A DNA stretch of 64,000 nucleotides from an uncultured Paracoccaceae bacterium (GCA_947498415.1 CANMKB010000002.1:434001-498000), one strand, 5' to 3'. Counted from the first letter of the stretch, positions 18,591 through 28,064 are shown. Notes: generated from the sequence alone by a model not told the origin. Numbers and translations: made by a program.

Positions 18591-18636
18591 TTAGATTTCA
18601 TGCATCATCTAAACTTAGATTGCAATCAACATCTAA
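18591..18636. promoter_or_regulatory. Four-half-site TetR operator
   Basis: TTAGAT at 18591 and 18615 and ATCTAA at 18607 and 18631 form a symmetrical array, TTAGAT-N10-ATCTAA-N2-TTAGAT-N10-ATCTAA, centred at 18613.5 between tetR and the divergent gene. The centre, ATCTAAACTTAGAT, is a palindrome apart from its two middle bases. Confidence 0.75.
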
Positions 18637-18648
18637 ATGGAGAGCACC

Positions 18649-18933
18649 ATGACCGCCTTAATGATTTCAACGATCACTGTGAAACGACCTGACAAATTGC
18701 AGGAATATCTACCGAAGGTGAAAGTGCTCGGAGCTGAGTTTGGTGCGCAGATGGTGTTCAGTGGCCCTGCTGCCGGTTCTGTTGTTGGTGCCTTGGATCA
18801 CCAGATGGTCGTGATCGTCCGTTTTCCAACGCTGGACCACATCGACGACTTGTTCGCATCCGAGGCGTATCAGCCGTTGATCGCCTTGCGACAGGAAGCA
18901 GCTGACATGTCCATTATCAAATATCAGGAATAG
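18649..18933 (+). CDS. Small dimeric alpha-beta barrel-like protein
   Basis: A 94-residue protein with a beta-alpha-beta pattern, alternating hydrophobic strands at the start (MISTITVK) and middle (HQMVVIVRFPTLDHIDDLF), ending ALRQEAADMSIIKYQE. This is like DUF1330/ABM-type dimeric barrels, which often act on small organic molecules or quinones. The family assignment is by pattern only. GGAGAG at 18639 supports this ATG over the one at 18637. It is divergently placed from the TetR gene and probably repressed by it. Confidence 0.7.
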   Translation: MTALMISTITVKRPDKLQEYLPKVKVLGAEFGAQMVFSGPAAGSVVGALDHQMVVIVRFPTLDHIDDLFASEAYQPLIALRQEAADMSIIKYQE

Positions 18934-19004
18934 CTTAGAAGATCGTCCGAACTCCGACAGCGCTCTCATAGAGAGCGCGTCCAAATGCTCCAATGAGGAA
19001 AGCA

Positions 19005-19709
19005 ATGCTAATGTCCATCCTTCCGATCTACACTGCGCTCGTTTTCGCCATCTGCCTTTCACTTGTGTACCGGGCACAGACCCACGGGGCTCTGCTGCGC
19101 AAAGAGGCCAGCGCTGTGTACGGCCTATTCGCAATCTTTGCGGTTTGGGCAGTGGTCGTGACGATTCTTGGGCTCAAGGGAATTCACATCTCTCTCATGG
19201 CAAAAATTCCGCTGCTCTGGCAGGCGTTTATACCAATGACAATCTGGATGACTGCATTCGCCCTATCGCGCACCCTTCGCCGCGCTTTGTGGGCCATCGC
19301 AAAGGCAACTCCACGACATTGGCTAGTTCTTATTCAATCGCTACGTATTGGAGCAATCGGCGGTATTATGAAGGGTGTTCAGGGTGAAATCGCATCTGAT
19401 TACGTCTTCTGGATCGGCATTCCTGATTTTGTTTTCGGTCTTTCAGCGCTTCCAGTTGCCGAGCTAGTTCGGCGACAAAAAATGGGGCCGCGCAGTCTAA
19501 TACTGTGGAACTTTGTCGGTTTTGGTTTGATCGTACTCCCGACTTTCCTGCCGATGAACTACTGGATGAACGAGCCGGGATTCGAGTTCATTTTTGAATT
19601 TCCTATGATCCTGGCACCAAGCATTGTCGTCTCTCTATTGATTTCACTCAACTTGTTTCAGGCATGGGCGGTTTGGAGACGAAATTTGCAATTCAAAGCC
19701 ACTCTTTAA
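19005..19709 (+). CDS. Unrecognised polytopic membrane protein
   Basis: A 234-residue protein with about six hydrophobic helices (roughly 3-22, 38-58, 70-90, 108-125, 133-153, 165-190, 205-228). I recognise no family. GAGGAAAG precedes the ATG at 19005. It lies 71 bp after the small barrel protein on the same strand and may form a TetR-regulated unit with it. A conserved-looking W-I-G-I-P-D motif and a charged R-R-Q-K-M loop are the only notable features. Confidence 0.7.
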   Translation: MLMSILPIYTALVFAICLSLVYRAQTHGALLRKEASAVYGLFAIFAVWAVVVTILGLKGIHISLMAKIPLLWQAFIPMTIWMTAFALSRTLRRALWAIAKATPRHWLVLIQSLRIGAIGGIMKGVQGEIASDYVFWIGIPDFVFGLSALPVAELVRRQKMGPRSLILWNFVGFGLIVLPTFLPMNYWMNEPGFEFIFEFPMILAPSIVVSLLISLNLFQAWAVWRRNLQFKATL

Positions 19710-19859
19710 GGAGGCAGCCCTTGTAGAAAGCGGATCTTTGAATTGGGCGCAGCATGTTGCACTTTTGGGCTCACACCTGCCACTCGCCGAGCGGAAACAA
19801 AACGTCTCCGTCGAAGCCCCCCTCACCCAAAAAACCGAAACAAAATTCTCATACGTCAG

Positions 19860-20168
19860 CTAACATGAGTCAGCCGCTTGCCATCGCGCCAATTCCTGTT
19901 TGTTCGCATAGTGCACATTTGGCACTTTAGGATGGACATCCGCCTGTATCATCGCAGAGACGTTCGCAAAACACTGACAATCAATGTCCTCAGACTGCTC
20001 TTGGCAGTGGTCCATTTCCTGAACATAGGCAGCAACATATCTTTGCTTATCTATACCTGCAGACCCCATTGATCCACCGCTCGTCAGCGCTGGGACAAAA
20101 GAGACAGCATACGCCGTCAATCCGACCGCCGAAACGATATACAAATAGATACGAAAATCGTTGGGCAT
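19860..20168 (-). CDS. Hypothetical protein with N-terminal membrane segment
   Basis: A 102-residue protein. Residues 7-28 (IYLYIVSAVGLTAYAVSFVP) form a membrane anchor or signal, and the remainder is polar with four cysteines, three of them in MDHCQEQSEDIDCQCF and one at the C-terminus, so it may be exported and disulfide-bonded. I recognise no family. It is separated from neighbours by 150 bp on the right-hand gene side and 200 bp on the other. Confidence 0.55.
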   Translation of the reverse strand: MPNDFRIYLYIVSAVGLTAYAVSFVPALTSGGSMGSAGIDKQRYVAAYVQEMDHCQEQSEDIDCQCFANVSAMIQADVHPKVPNVHYANKQELARWQAADSC

Positions 20169-20371
20169 CGTTACAGTTCTCCGATTGGTGGGTCAGATTG
20201 GCAGAGAATGCTTAACATCCCTTTGAAGTCCCCTTGGGGTGCATGGCCGTTCTATACGACAAGAATAGCTTTCCATTAATTAAGGCCTTCGGCTGGGTGC
20301 CGTCTTGAGGTTTTGAAGACTTGACCACTGTCACCCCATCCTTTCCAATCGCTCAAACAGGGGCGTTTCAG

Positions 20372-21478
20372 ATGACCAAAAAACCAATTCTGTTGGGCAG
20401 CGATATTTATGGGCGCACAGGGCGCTCTTCTAATCATCCGCTGGCGTGGCCAAAAACTGCCCCGACTTTAGACCTCATTCGAAGTTTCGAATGGTTTGAG
20501 TCCAGCAAATATATCGAAGGTGCTAAAATACTTCCCCGGCGACTACGTGCGTTTCACGACCAAGGATATATAGACGCCGCTTATGATGCAGAAGCCAAAC
20601 AGGCGGTTACTTTAGACGTCCGCCATAAATACGGGCTCGGCAGCGGGGATACACCGATCTTTCCAAGCGTCATCGAGCGGGCTGCAACGGCCTGTGGCGT
20701 TGCTTTAAAAGCCGCAGAGCTTTTAGCGGATGGTGGCATTGTTCACAGCCCTCTTGGAGGCGCTCACCACGTATATTCAGCACACGCCGCTGGGTTTGGC
20801 TATTTCAATGATCTTGTGCTTGGCATCTTGGCCATGCGCGACACGGGCGTTGAACGGATCGCTTACATTGATCTCGATGCTCACCATGGTGACGCAGTCG
20901 AAGCCGCATTTACCTATGACCCAAACGTTTTGACACTTTCAATCCATGAAGAAAACTGTTGGCCCCATAGTGGAACAGAAAGCGATCCGTCGTATCACGT
21001 CTATAATTTCTGTGTCCCATCAGGCTTCAATGATAGCGAAATGGCTTTCTTGATGGAGCACGCGATCATTCCTGTTGTCGAAGCATTTGCGCCAGATGCG
21101 ATCGTCATTCAGGCCGGTGCGGATTCACTGAAAGATGATTTGATGATGACCCTAAGCTTGTCAAACAATGCATATTTCAATGCAATCCAATTGCTCCGAC
21201 AACGTGCCCCGCGCATTTGGGTCACGGGCGGCGGAGGGTATAATCCTTGGGCCGTTGTGCGCTGTTGGGCGGGTATTTGGTGCATTCTGAATGATCGGGA
21301 TCCCGTTTCCGAACCACGCAGTACAGAGGAACACAAAATTATCGCTGACTTACGTCAATGGCCAATGATCACTGCACCACCAGATAACTGGCTTTCTTCC
21401 CTAACCGACCAAGAATCTACCGGCGACATTCGCGAAAGCATAAATCAGAAAACGAAGGCGATGATGACTTCATTTTAG
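20372..21478 (+). CDS. Histone deacetylase-like zinc amidohydrolase (AcuC/AphA group)
   Basis: A 368-residue arginase/deacetylase-fold enzyme. The catalytic set is visible: the His pair in GGAHHVYS, zinc ligands in YIDLDAHHGDAVEAAF, the second zinc aspartate in IQAGADSL and the transition-state tyrosine in GGGGYNPW. Bacterial members deacetylate acetylpolyamines, acetoin-utilisation enzymes or small amides; which applies here is unclear. I prefer the ATG at 20372 over the TTG at 20321, which adds residues unlike the family start. Confidence 0.9.
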   Translation: MTKKPILLGSDIYGRTGRSSNHPLAWPKTAPTLDLIRSFEWFESSKYIEGAKILPRRLRAFHDQGYIDAAYDAEAKQAVTLDVRHKYGLGSGDTPIFPSVIERAATACGVALKAAELLADGGIVHSPLGGAHHVYSAHAAGFGYFNDLVLGILAMRDTGVERIAYIDLDAHHGDAVEAAFTYDPNVLTLSIHEENCWPHSGTESDPSYHVYNFCVPSGFNDSEMAFLMEHAIIPVVEAFAPDAIVIQAGADSLKDDLMMTLSLSNNAYFNAIQLLRQRAPRIWVTGGGGYNPWAVVRCWAGIWCILNDRDPVSEPRSTEEHKIIADLRQWPMITAPPDNWLSSLTDQESTGDIRESINQKTKAMMTSF

Positions 21479-21525
21479 GCGTACGCCAATTTAACCAATT
21501 CTCCCTCCCGTCTGAGATAGGTCAA

Positions 21526-21554
21526 TGATACTCTGTGTCAAAAGCTTCTATTTC
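21526..21554 (+). promoter_or_regulatory. Possible ECF-sigma promoter of the DM13 gene
   Basis: TGATAC (21526-21531), 17 bases, then TATTTC (21549-21554). It resembles the better match before the fasciclin gene; the spacing is one base shorter and one base of the -35 differs. Confidence 0.3.
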
Positions 21555-21587
21555 TTTTCCAAGTATCTCTGAACAAAAGGCCCTCTC

Positions 21588-22058
21588 ATGCTCCGTTTCA
21601 TCGTCCTCACCGGAACCCACACCGCCATGCTGGCCATCGGCTTTGCGCTTGGCATCTATTTCCTACCAATCCTCACGGCCCCAGCTGCCCCAAATGCTGC
21701 GGTGTTGCAGGAACAAAGCAAAGACGCGCTGTATAGCGGCGCCTTTAGCCGCGATCTGGAAGGCAGTGATTTTCTGCATTGGGGCGAAGGTGTTGTGAGC
21801 GTGACCCCCAAAATGATCGTGCACGAAGGAAGCTTGGCCCCCGGCCCCGACTACAAACTTTATCTGACCAAAGAATTTGTCGAGACCGAAGCCGCCTTTG
21901 AGGCGATTAAATCCGAGGCCGCTTTGATCGGCGATTTAAAGACCTTTAAAGGCGTGATTGTTGAGGTGCCCGAAGGCGTTGATGTCTCTGAATACAATAC
22001 AGTTTTGATCTGGTGTGAAAGCTTTGGCGAGTTCATCACCGCTGCGAAATACCAATGA
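21588..22058 (+). CDS. DM13 domain protein, membrane-anchored
   Basis: A 156-residue protein. Residues 10-32 form an N-terminal membrane anchor. A DM13 domain (PF10517, a predicted electron-transfer/redox domain) fills about 48-156, ending with the characteristic VLIWCESFGEFITAAKYQ with its conserved cysteine. GSDFLHWGEGVV and KLYLT are also typical. The domain should lie in the periplasm. It is next to the fasciclin gene, and both may respond to envelope or oxidative stress. Confidence 0.88.
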   Translation: MLRFIVLTGTHTAMLAIGFALGIYFLPILTAPAAPNAAVLQEQSKDALYSGAFSRDLEGSDFLHWGEGVVSVTPKMIVHEGSLAPGPDYKLYLTKEFVETEAAFEAIKSEAALIGDLKTFKGVIVEVPEGVDVSEYNTVLIWCESFGEFITAAKYQ

Positions 22059-22106
22059 AACATGGGGCACTCCGCGTTGCCGCGGCTTGCCCCAGAAAAT
22101 TAATTT

Positions 22107-22136
22107 TGATCCAAACCTGATTACACCCCGTATTCC
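22107..22136 (+). promoter_or_regulatory. Probable ECF (RpoE-ChrR type) sigma promoter
   Basis: TGATCC (22107-22112), 18 bases, then TATTCC (22131-22136), about 45 bp before the fasciclin ribosome binding site. TGATCC is the -35 element of the Rhodobacter sphaeroides singlet-oxygen sigma factor RpoE, whose regulon includes a fasciclin-domain gene, as I recall. No rpoE lies in this window. Confidence 0.55.
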
Positions 22137-22186
22137 TTCACAGTTGCACCCGGGGAGGCGTGCACATCCATAGAGAGGAATATCCA

Positions 22187-22699
22187 ATGAAGCTCGCAAG
22201 CAAATTTGCGGCCACATTCGTGGCTGCCACCATCGGCACGTCTGCACTCGCGTCGAACACCATTGTAGACATCGCTGCTGGCGACGAACGCTTTTCAACA
22301 CTTGTCGCCGCGGTCAGCGCTGCTGGTCTGGTTGAAACACTTCAAGGCCCAGGTCCATTTACAGTTTATGCCCCTGTAAACGATGCCTTTGCGGCGCTTC
22401 CAGATGGCACAGTGGAAACTCTACTCAAGCCTGAAAACAAAGATCAGTTGACCAATGTTCTGCTGTATCACGTAGATGATCGCAACCTGTCGGCAGGTCA
22501 GATCCCAGCGGGTTCGAATTACTTCAAACCCATTCTGGCATCCGAGCGTCTGTGCATCACCAAAAACAGTGGCGGCGTTATGATTTCAGACGGAACCGGC
22601 GAAATGGCCAAAGTCGTGATCGCCGATATCAAGGCAGACAACGGTGTTATTCACGTCATCGACAAAGTTCTGCTGCCCGGCACCCGTCCAAGCTGCTAA
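22187..22699 (+). CDS. Fasciclin domain secreted protein
   Basis: A 170-residue protein with a signal peptide (KLASKFAATFVAATIGTSALA, cleavage after about residue 23) and one fasciclin domain (PF02469). Both family boxes are clear: GPFTVYAPVNDAFAALPDG and NGVIHVIDKVLLP. Two cysteines, one at the C-terminus, may pair. The ATG at 22187 has AGAGGAA upstream. Periplasmic single-domain fasciclins are adhesion or stress proteins of unclear role. An ECF-type promoter lies upstream and a strong terminator follows. Confidence 0.92.
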   Translation: MKLASKFAATFVAATIGTSALASNTIVDIAAGDERFSTLVAAVSAAGLVETLQGPGPFTVYAPVNDAFAALPDGTVETLLKPENKDQLTNVLLYHVDDRNLSAGQIPAGSNYFKPILASERLCITKNSGGVMISDGTGEMAKVVIADIKADNGVIHVIDKVLLPGTRPSC

Positions 22700-22714
22700 C
22701 TTGAACTTACAGCC

Positions 22715-22748
22715 CGCTCGCACCGATTAATTATGGTGCGAGCGTTTT
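22715..22748 (+). terminator. Intrinsic terminator of the fasciclin gene
   Basis: Perfect 10 bp stem CGCTCGCACC (22715-22724) with GGTGCGAGCG (22735-22744), followed by TTTT. It overlaps the end of the convergent small gene. Confidence 0.9.
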
Positions 22749-22921
22749 ACGTTCCCGTGCCAGTCATCGTGTTCCATCACGGTTTCACTTTGCCCTTCAG
22801 GCAATTGCACTCGATTGGTTGATGCTCCAAGCGCAAAGCCCAATACGATTGCGACAACAAAGGTCATCGCAACAGAGGTCAGTTCTAACTTAGGATTTGA
22901 AGCTGCGTAGATAGTAGACAT
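22727..22921 (-). CDS. Small single-helix membrane protein
   Basis: A 64-residue protein with a membrane helix at about 18-36 (VAMTFVVAIVLGFALGA) and a histidine-rich polar tail with H-D-D-W-H and S-H-H-N. I recognise no family. The ATG at 22921 is chosen because GGAGAA lies five bases before it, inside the longer frame. The ribosome binding site and the membrane pattern support a real gene. Confidence 0.55.
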   Translation of the reverse strand: MSTIYAASNPKLELTSVAMTFVVAIVLGFALGASTNRVQLPEGQSETVMEHDDWHGNVKRSHHN

Positions 22922-23037
22922 GTTGTTCTCCATTCATTGGGATAAAACAACAATGGGGTGAAACCTCACATTCCCAAAACGAATTGATTTTATGAAACAG
23001 ATCACGAATTGTGATTCATCACCTCTAAGACTCGTTT

Positions 23038-23793
23038 CTACATCAATCTAACTGCCATCCCCCCATCCACAGACATTTGCGCCCCAGTGATAAATCCGGC
23101 CCGATCAGACAGCAAGAACATCGCAGCTTGCGCGATCTCTTCAGGTTGGGCCATGCGTTTGACCGGGTGCAGACCTGCGATAAAAGCGTGGGTGTCAGGA
23201 TCGTCTCCCGCCATCGCAGTCATGGTGCCGCCGGGTAAAATGGCGTTCACCCGAAGCCCCTCTGGGGCATGATCCGCGGCCAGCGATTGCACAAGGCCGT
23301 TTAGACCAGACTTTGCCGCCGCATAGGCGCCCATGCCGGGCATCCCTCCATTGTCGTGCCCTACAAAGGAGCTGGTGAAAACAACACTCCCAGCACCGCG
23401 CCGAAGGAGGGCCGGAATTTGCGCCTTGGCTGCATAAAAGGCGCTGGTCAGGTTCGTGGCCAAAACAGTCTCCCAGTTTGAAGACTCCATAATGGCGACC
23501 GGGCTCATATCCCCCACCATGCCGGCATTGTTAAACGCCCCGTCCAATCCGCCAAACCGCATTTCTGCGAGTTTCACCAGATCAGCTGCATACGATTCAT
23601 GCGTCACATCCCCGGCCAAGAACACCGCGTTCCCATTGCTTTGATTGATTTGGCCAGTCAATGTTTCCAGCTCTGCTTGCCGCCGTGCGCCCAGCACCAC
23701 ATTCGCGCCCTCTTGCGCAAACAAAAGCGCCGCCGCAGCGCCGATCCCACTGCTCGCACCCGTGATAATTACCGTTTTGTCTTTCAGTTCCAT
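23038..23793 (-). CDS. SDR family oxidoreductase
   Basis: A 251-residue classical short-chain dehydrogenase/reductase. The cofactor motif TGASSGIG (about 12-19), the NNAG block, the catalytic serine in VVFTSSFVG, the YAAAKSG (Y-x-x-x-K) pair and the C-terminal ITGAQMSVDGG are all present. ARR after the second strand suggests NADP(H) preference. The ATG at 23793 matches the usual SDR start (MELKDKTVIITG). The substrate is unknown. Confidence 0.92.
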   Translation of the reverse strand: MELKDKTVIITGASSGIGAAAALLFAQEGANVVLGARRQAELETLTGQINQSNGNAVFLAGDVTHESYAADLVKLAEMRFGGLDGAFNNAGMVGDMSPVAIMESSNWETVLATNLTSAFYAAKAQIPALLRRGAGSVVFTSSFVGHDNGGMPGMGAYAAAKSGLNGLVQSLAADHAPEGLRVNAILPGGTMTAMAGDDPDTHAFIAGLHPVKRMAQPEEIAQAAMFLLSDRAGFITGAQMSVDGGMAVRLM

Positions 23794-24001
23794 AGTCTTT
23801 GCCTTTCTAGGAATTGCGTAAAGCAGTCCTACGGCATGCCCATGCACCCGCTCGACCCGGATCATGCGGTTCGCTCAAACGCCTCTGACTATGCGCAAGA
23901 AACGGGTCAACGCCGCCTTTGGCGGTTAAATCAGCGCCTCTCTCTTGCTTTGCACAGTCCCATGCGCCATGTGTCAAAAAAGGGATAAAAACGAGGGAAC
24001 C

Positions 24002-25066
24002 ATGGCACTTCCGGTTCAAGAGCAGGCAAAGTATTGGGGCATCGCATCTGCTGTCTTTTTGGTGGCTCTGTGGGGGATCGGAGATATCATCCTCCCCTTC
24101 GTTCTTGGGGGTGCGATTGCCTATTTTCTGGACCCAGTCGCGGATCGGCTAGAGGCCTGGGGCTTTTCGCGTGCTGCGGCAACCACCATCATCACTTTGG
24201 TGGCCATTCTGATTTTTGTGATCTTGGTTCTAGCCGTTGTGCCCACATTGGTGGCACAGGCCACATCGCTTATTCAAATCACCCCTCAACTTGCCAGTGA
24301 TCTGCAAAGCTTTTTAACCCAGCGTTTCCCGCAGCTATTGGAACCCGACAGCGCCGTAAGCCAAACACTCGCCGCCATAGGCCAACAAGTGCAGGAAAAA
24401 GGCGGGGCCTTGTTGCAAACGGCCCTGACTTCAGCGGCCTCGCTCATCAACGTGGTCGTTTTGCTGGTGATTGTGCCCGTTGTCGCCTTTTACCTACTGC
24501 TTGACTGGGACAACATGATTGCCAAGATCAATAGCCTGCTGCCACTGGATCATGCGCCAGTCATCCGCAAGCTGGCCGGAGAGATTGATCAAACCCTTGC
24601 CGCCTTTGTGCGTGGCATGGGCACGGTGTGTTTGATCCTTGGAACCTATTACGCCATCGCCTTGATGCTCGTAGGCCTGCAATTCGGCCTGGTGGTTGGG
24701 TTTATCGCGGGCCTCATCACGTTCATCCCTTATGTTGGCGCTCTTGTTGGCGGTGCCTTGGCGATTGGCCTTGGGCTGTTTCAGTTCTGGGGCGACTGGG
24801 TATCTTTGGGGCTTGTCGCAGGCATTTTTGGCTTGGGCCAAGTGATCGAGGGCAATGTTCTGACACCAAAACTGGTCGGAAGCTCGGTTGGCTTGCATCC
24901 GGTTTGGTTAATCTTTGCACTCTCACTCTTTGGCACGTTGTTTGGCTTTGTCGGAATGCTTGTCGCCGTGCCTGTCGCTGCCGCGATTGGCGTGCTTGTG
25001 CGTTATGTGGCAGATCAGTACAAGGCGTCTCGCCTGTACAAAGGGATTGCTGGAAAAGAAGACTGA
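24002..25066 (+). CDS. AI-2E/PerM family transporter
   Basis: A 354-residue membrane protein of the AI-2E transporter/PerM family (PF01594). About eight helices are seen, with the family blocks PFVLGGAIAYFLDPVADRLE near the start and ITFIPYVGALVGG and GNVLTPKLVGSSVGLHPVW later. Substrates in the family include autoinducer-2 or Na+/H+; most members are uncharacterised. GAGGGAACC precedes the ATG. The Hda-like gene begins one base after its stop, a conserved pairing in alphaproteobacteria. Confidence 0.92.
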   Translation: MALPVQEQAKYWGIASAVFLVALWGIGDIILPFVLGGAIAYFLDPVADRLEAWGFSRAAATTIITLVAILIFVILVLAVVPTLVAQATSLIQITPQLASDLQSFLTQRFPQLLEPDSAVSQTLAAIGQQVQEKGGALLQTALTSAASLINVVVLLVIVPVVAFYLLLDWDNMIAKINSLLPLDHAPVIRKLAGEIDQTLAAFVRGMGTVCLILGTYYAIALMLVGLQFGLVVGFIAGLITFIPYVGALVGGALAIGLGLFQFWGDWVSLGLVAGIFGLGQVIEGNVLTPKLVGSSVGLHPVWLIFALSLFGTLFGFVGMLVAVPVAAAIGVLVRYVADQYKASRLYKGIAGKED

Positions 25067-25067
25067 T

Positions 25068-25736
25068 ATGGCCGAGCAATTAAGCCTGAATTTGCCTGTG
25101 CGCCCCGCACTGGGCAGAGATGATTTCTTTGTCACCTCCGCCAATGACTTGGCCTTGGCCTTGGTGGAAAGCTGGCCCAATTGGACGGGCCATAAACTGG
25201 CGCTTGTGGGCCCTGCAGGCAGCGGAAAAACCCACCTCACCCATGTGTGGGCTGGTGTCAGCGGTGCCCGTATTGTGGCCGCCACCAACCTCACCCGCTC
25301 TGACATCCCAGAACTGGCGCAAGGCCCGGTTGCCATCGAAGATGTGCCAGACATCGCGGATGACGCCGAAGCACAAGCCGCCTTGTTTCATCTGCACAAT
25401 CTGACTTTAGCAGAGGGGCATTCCCTGCTTTTCACAGGGATCAGCGAGCCCAAACATTGGGGGCTGACTTTGCCAGACCTGGCAAGCCGTATGCAGGGCA
25501 CCATCGCCGCCACTTTGACGGAACCCGATGATACCCTGCTGACCGTTCTGCTGGCCAAACTCTTTGCAGACCGCCAGCTTGTGCCAAATGCCGATACGAT
25601 CCCCTATTTGGTAAAACAGATGGATCGCAGCTTTGACGCGGCTCGTGCCCTTGTGGAACAGCTTGATCGCGCGTCACTGGCGCAGAAAAAACCGATAACC
25701 CGCGCCTTTGCCGCCAAGTTGCTTAAGAAAGACTAA
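25068..25736 (+). CDS. hdaA: DnaA-like regulator of replication (Hda/HdaA type)
   Basis: A 222-residue protein matching the AAA+ part of DnaA. The N-terminus MAEQLSLNLPVRPALGRDDF includes the QLSL/F clamp-binding motif by which Hda proteins bind the beta sliding clamp. Walker A is GPAGSGKTHL (about 48-57), Walker B is weak (VAIEDV), and SRMQGTIAATL resembles the DnaA sensor region. No DNA-binding domain is present. It promotes DnaA-ATP hydrolysis after initiation. It is coupled to the PerM gene and precedes ppk. Confidence 0.88.
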   Translation: MAEQLSLNLPVRPALGRDDFFVTSANDLALALVESWPNWTGHKLALVGPAGSGKTHLTHVWAGVSGARIVAATNLTRSDIPELAQGPVAIEDVPDIADDAEAQAALFHLHNLTLAEGHSLLFTGISEPKHWGLTLPDLASRMQGTIAATLTEPDDTLLTVLLAKLFADRQLVPNADTIPYLVKQMDRSFDAARALVEQLDRASLAQKKPITRAFAAKLLKKD

Positions 25737-25744
25737 GTCAGACA

Positions 25745-25767
25745 CCGCCATTCATGAGCAATGGCGG
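25745..25767 (+). terminator. Hairpin after hdaA
   Basis: Stem CCGCCATT (25745-25752) with AATGGCGG (25760-25767) and a seven-base loop. There is no T-run, so efficiency is uncertain. Confidence 0.45.
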
Positions 25768-25879
25768 GAAACCGATTGAAAATAAGCAAATTTCCTTCAT
25801 TGCCCCTGCTCTGGACATCCCCTTCGATCACATTGATAGTGTCATGTAACCGTTACCGCCGAATGGCATATGCAGGCTT

Positions 25880-28051
25880 ATGACACACGCAGACTTTCTA
25901 GCATCAGAATTCCCCACGCCGATCACCGTCGACGAAGTGGATTTAACCGGCCCCCGCCGCTTCTTTAACCGAGAGCTCAGCTGGCTGTCGTTCAACTGGC
26001 GTGTTCTGGAAGAGGCGGAAAATCCTCGGGTGCCTTTGCTGGAACGTCTGCGGTTCCTGTCAATCTCTGCGACCAATTTGGACGAGTTTTATACTGTGCG
26101 CGTCGCCGGCCTGCGCGAGCTTGCGCGTGAGGGCAATATGACGCCCGCACAAGACGGCCACACGCCGCCAGAGCAACTGACCATGATCAACGCCGATGCG
26201 CGCAAGTTGATGCAAAGCCAGCAGCGTATTTTTGGCATGCTGCGCGGCGAGCTAGAGCAACAGAACATCACGCTCCTGAAACACAAAGACGTCACGAAGG
26301 CTGACAAGGAATTCTTGGCTGATGTCTTTCTGAATAGAGTCTTTCCGGTCCTCTCCCCTCTGGCGATTGATCCGGCGCACCCGTTTCCGTTCATTCCGAA
26401 CACAGGCTATTCACTGGCGCTGGAACTCGAGCGTAAAAAGAACAAACGCACGCTTCAGGCGTTATTGCCGATCCCGGCGCAGATTGACCGATTTGTGGCC
26501 CTGCCATCAGACCCGGGCACTTTCCGCTTTTTGCCGCTCGAAGATTTGCTTTTGCTGCACCTCGATAGCCTGTTCCCGGGGTATAAGATGAAAGGCCACT
26601 GTACGTTCCGCGTCTTGCGCGACAGCGACCTTGAGGTTGAGGAAGAAGCCGAAGATCTGGTGCGTGAGTTTGAAGTTGCCCTGAAACGCCGCCGCCGCGG
26701 CGAAGTGGTGCGCTTGAAACTTTCTGCGGATGCGCCAGCAAGCTTAAAGTCTTTGATCATGGAACAGCTGCACGTCACAGGTGACGAAGTTGTTGAAATC
26801 GAAGGGATGATTGGCATCGCCGACTTGAAAGAGTTGGTTTTGGATGACCGCCCAGATTTGCTTTGGCCCTCTTTTGCCCCGCGTGTCCCCGAACGGGTTC
26901 AAGACCACAGCGGTGATATGTTTGAGGCGATCAAGCAAAAAGACATGCTGCTGCACCACCCTTACGAGACCTTTGATATGGTGGTGCGCTTTCTAACCCA
27001 AGCGGCGCGTGACCCAAATGTGGTGGCCATCAAGCAAACGCTATATCGTACCTCTAAACGATCCCCCATCGTCGAAGCCCTTTGCGAAGCGGCAGAAGAC
27101 GGGAAATCGGTGACGGCCCTGGTTGAACTGAAAGCCCGCTTTGATGAGGCTGCAAACATTCGCCAGTCGCGTCGCCTTGAACGTGCCGGTGCACATGTGG
27201 TTTATGGCTTTACCGATTGGAAGACCCACGCCAAGATTTCGACAGTTGTGCGTCGTGAAGGTGACCGGCTGGTCACATACACTCACTACGGCACCGGCAA
27301 CTATCACCCGATCACTGCAAAGATTTATACAGACCTTAGCTTTTTCACCTGTGACGATGCTTTGGGCCGCGACGCGACCAAAGTGTTTAACTACCTGTCT
27401 GGCTATGTGCAGCCAGAGCGACTGGAAAACCTATCGATCTCACCCCACTCGCTGAAACCCAAACTCATCGAGATGATCAAAGCCGAGGCGACACATGCCA
27501 AAGCCGGGAGACCCGCTGAAATCTGGGCCAAGATGAACTCGCTCATCGAGCCTGAAATCATTGATGCGCTGTATGATGCGTCAAAGGCCGGTGTAAAAAT
27601 CAGCCTGGTTGTGCGCGGCATCTGTGGTTTGCGCCCAGGAATCAAAGGGCTTTCCGAAAACATCCGTGTGAAATCCATCGTGGGTCGCTTTCTGGAACAC
27701 AGCCGGATTGCCTGTTTTGGCAATGGCCATGGGCTTCCGTCCAAACAAGCAGAAGTGTTCATTTCCTCCGCCGACTGGATGGGCCGCAATCTAAACCGCC
27801 GTGTGGAAACATTGGTGCAAATCAAGAACCCAACAGTTAAGGCGCAGATCGTAAGTCAGATTATGGCCGCTAACCTTGCAGACACAGCGCAAAGCTGGGT
27901 GATGTCCCCAAATGGATCGTTCAACCGCATGCCTGTACCCGAGGGCAGCTTCGCATTTAATTGCCACCGTTTCTTTATGGAAAACCCTTCCCTTTCAGGT
28001 CGCGGTTCTGCCGGCGCGTCTGACGTGCCAAAGCTTACCCACAAAGAATGA
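25880..28051 (+). CDS. ppk: Polyphosphate kinase 1
   Basis: A 723-residue enzyme that makes polyphosphate from ATP reversibly. The N-terminal domain starts [20 protein letters not shown]. The first catalytic half contains [20 protein letters not shown], and the autophosphorylated histidine region reads [16 protein letters not shown] followed by [11 protein letters not shown] second PLD-like half includes [16 protein letters not shown]. Length is normal. The ppx gene follows after about 100 bp, giving a synthesis/degradation pair. Confidence 0.97.
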   Translation: MTHADFLASEFPTPITVDEVDLTGPRRFFNRELSWLSFNWRVLEEAENPRVPLLERLRFLSISATNLDEFYTVRVAGLRELAREGNMTPAQDGHTPPEQLTMINADARKLMQSQQRIFGMLRGELEQQNITLLKHKDVTKADKEFLADVFLNRVFPVLSPLAIDPAHPFPFIPNTGYSLALELERKKNKRTLQALLPIPAQIDRFVALPSDPGTFRFLPLEDLLLLHLDSLFPGYKMKGHCTFRVLRDSDLEVEEEAEDLVREFEVALKRRRRGEVVRLKLSADAPASLKSLIMEQLHVTGDEVVEIEGMIGIADLKELVLDDRPDLLWPSFAPRVPERVQDHSGDMFEAIKQKDMLLHHPYETFDMVVRFLTQAARDPNVVAIKQTLYRTSKRSPIVEALCEAAEDGKSVTALVELKARFDEAANIRQSRRLERAGAHVVYGFTDWKTHAKISTVVRREGDRLVTYTHYGTGNYHPITAKIYTDLSFFTCDDALGRDATKVFNYLSGYVQPERLENLSISPHSLKPKLIEMIKAEATHAKAGRPAEIWAKMNSLIEPEIIDALYDASKAGVKISLVVRGICGLRPGIKGLSENIRVKSIVGRFLEHSRIACFGNGHGLPSKQAEVFISSADWMGRNLNRRVETLVQIKNPTVKAQIVSQIMAANLADTAQSWVMSPNGSFNRMPVPEGSFAFNCHRFFMENPSLSGRGSAGASDVPKLTHKE

Positions 28052-28064
28052 ACGCGTGTCCTGT

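Noticed and set aside
25839..25857. Possible Pho box (GTGTCAT then CGTTACC) before ppk
   Set aside because: The first half matches CTGTCAT well but the second only 4 of 7; too weak to report as a PhoB site.
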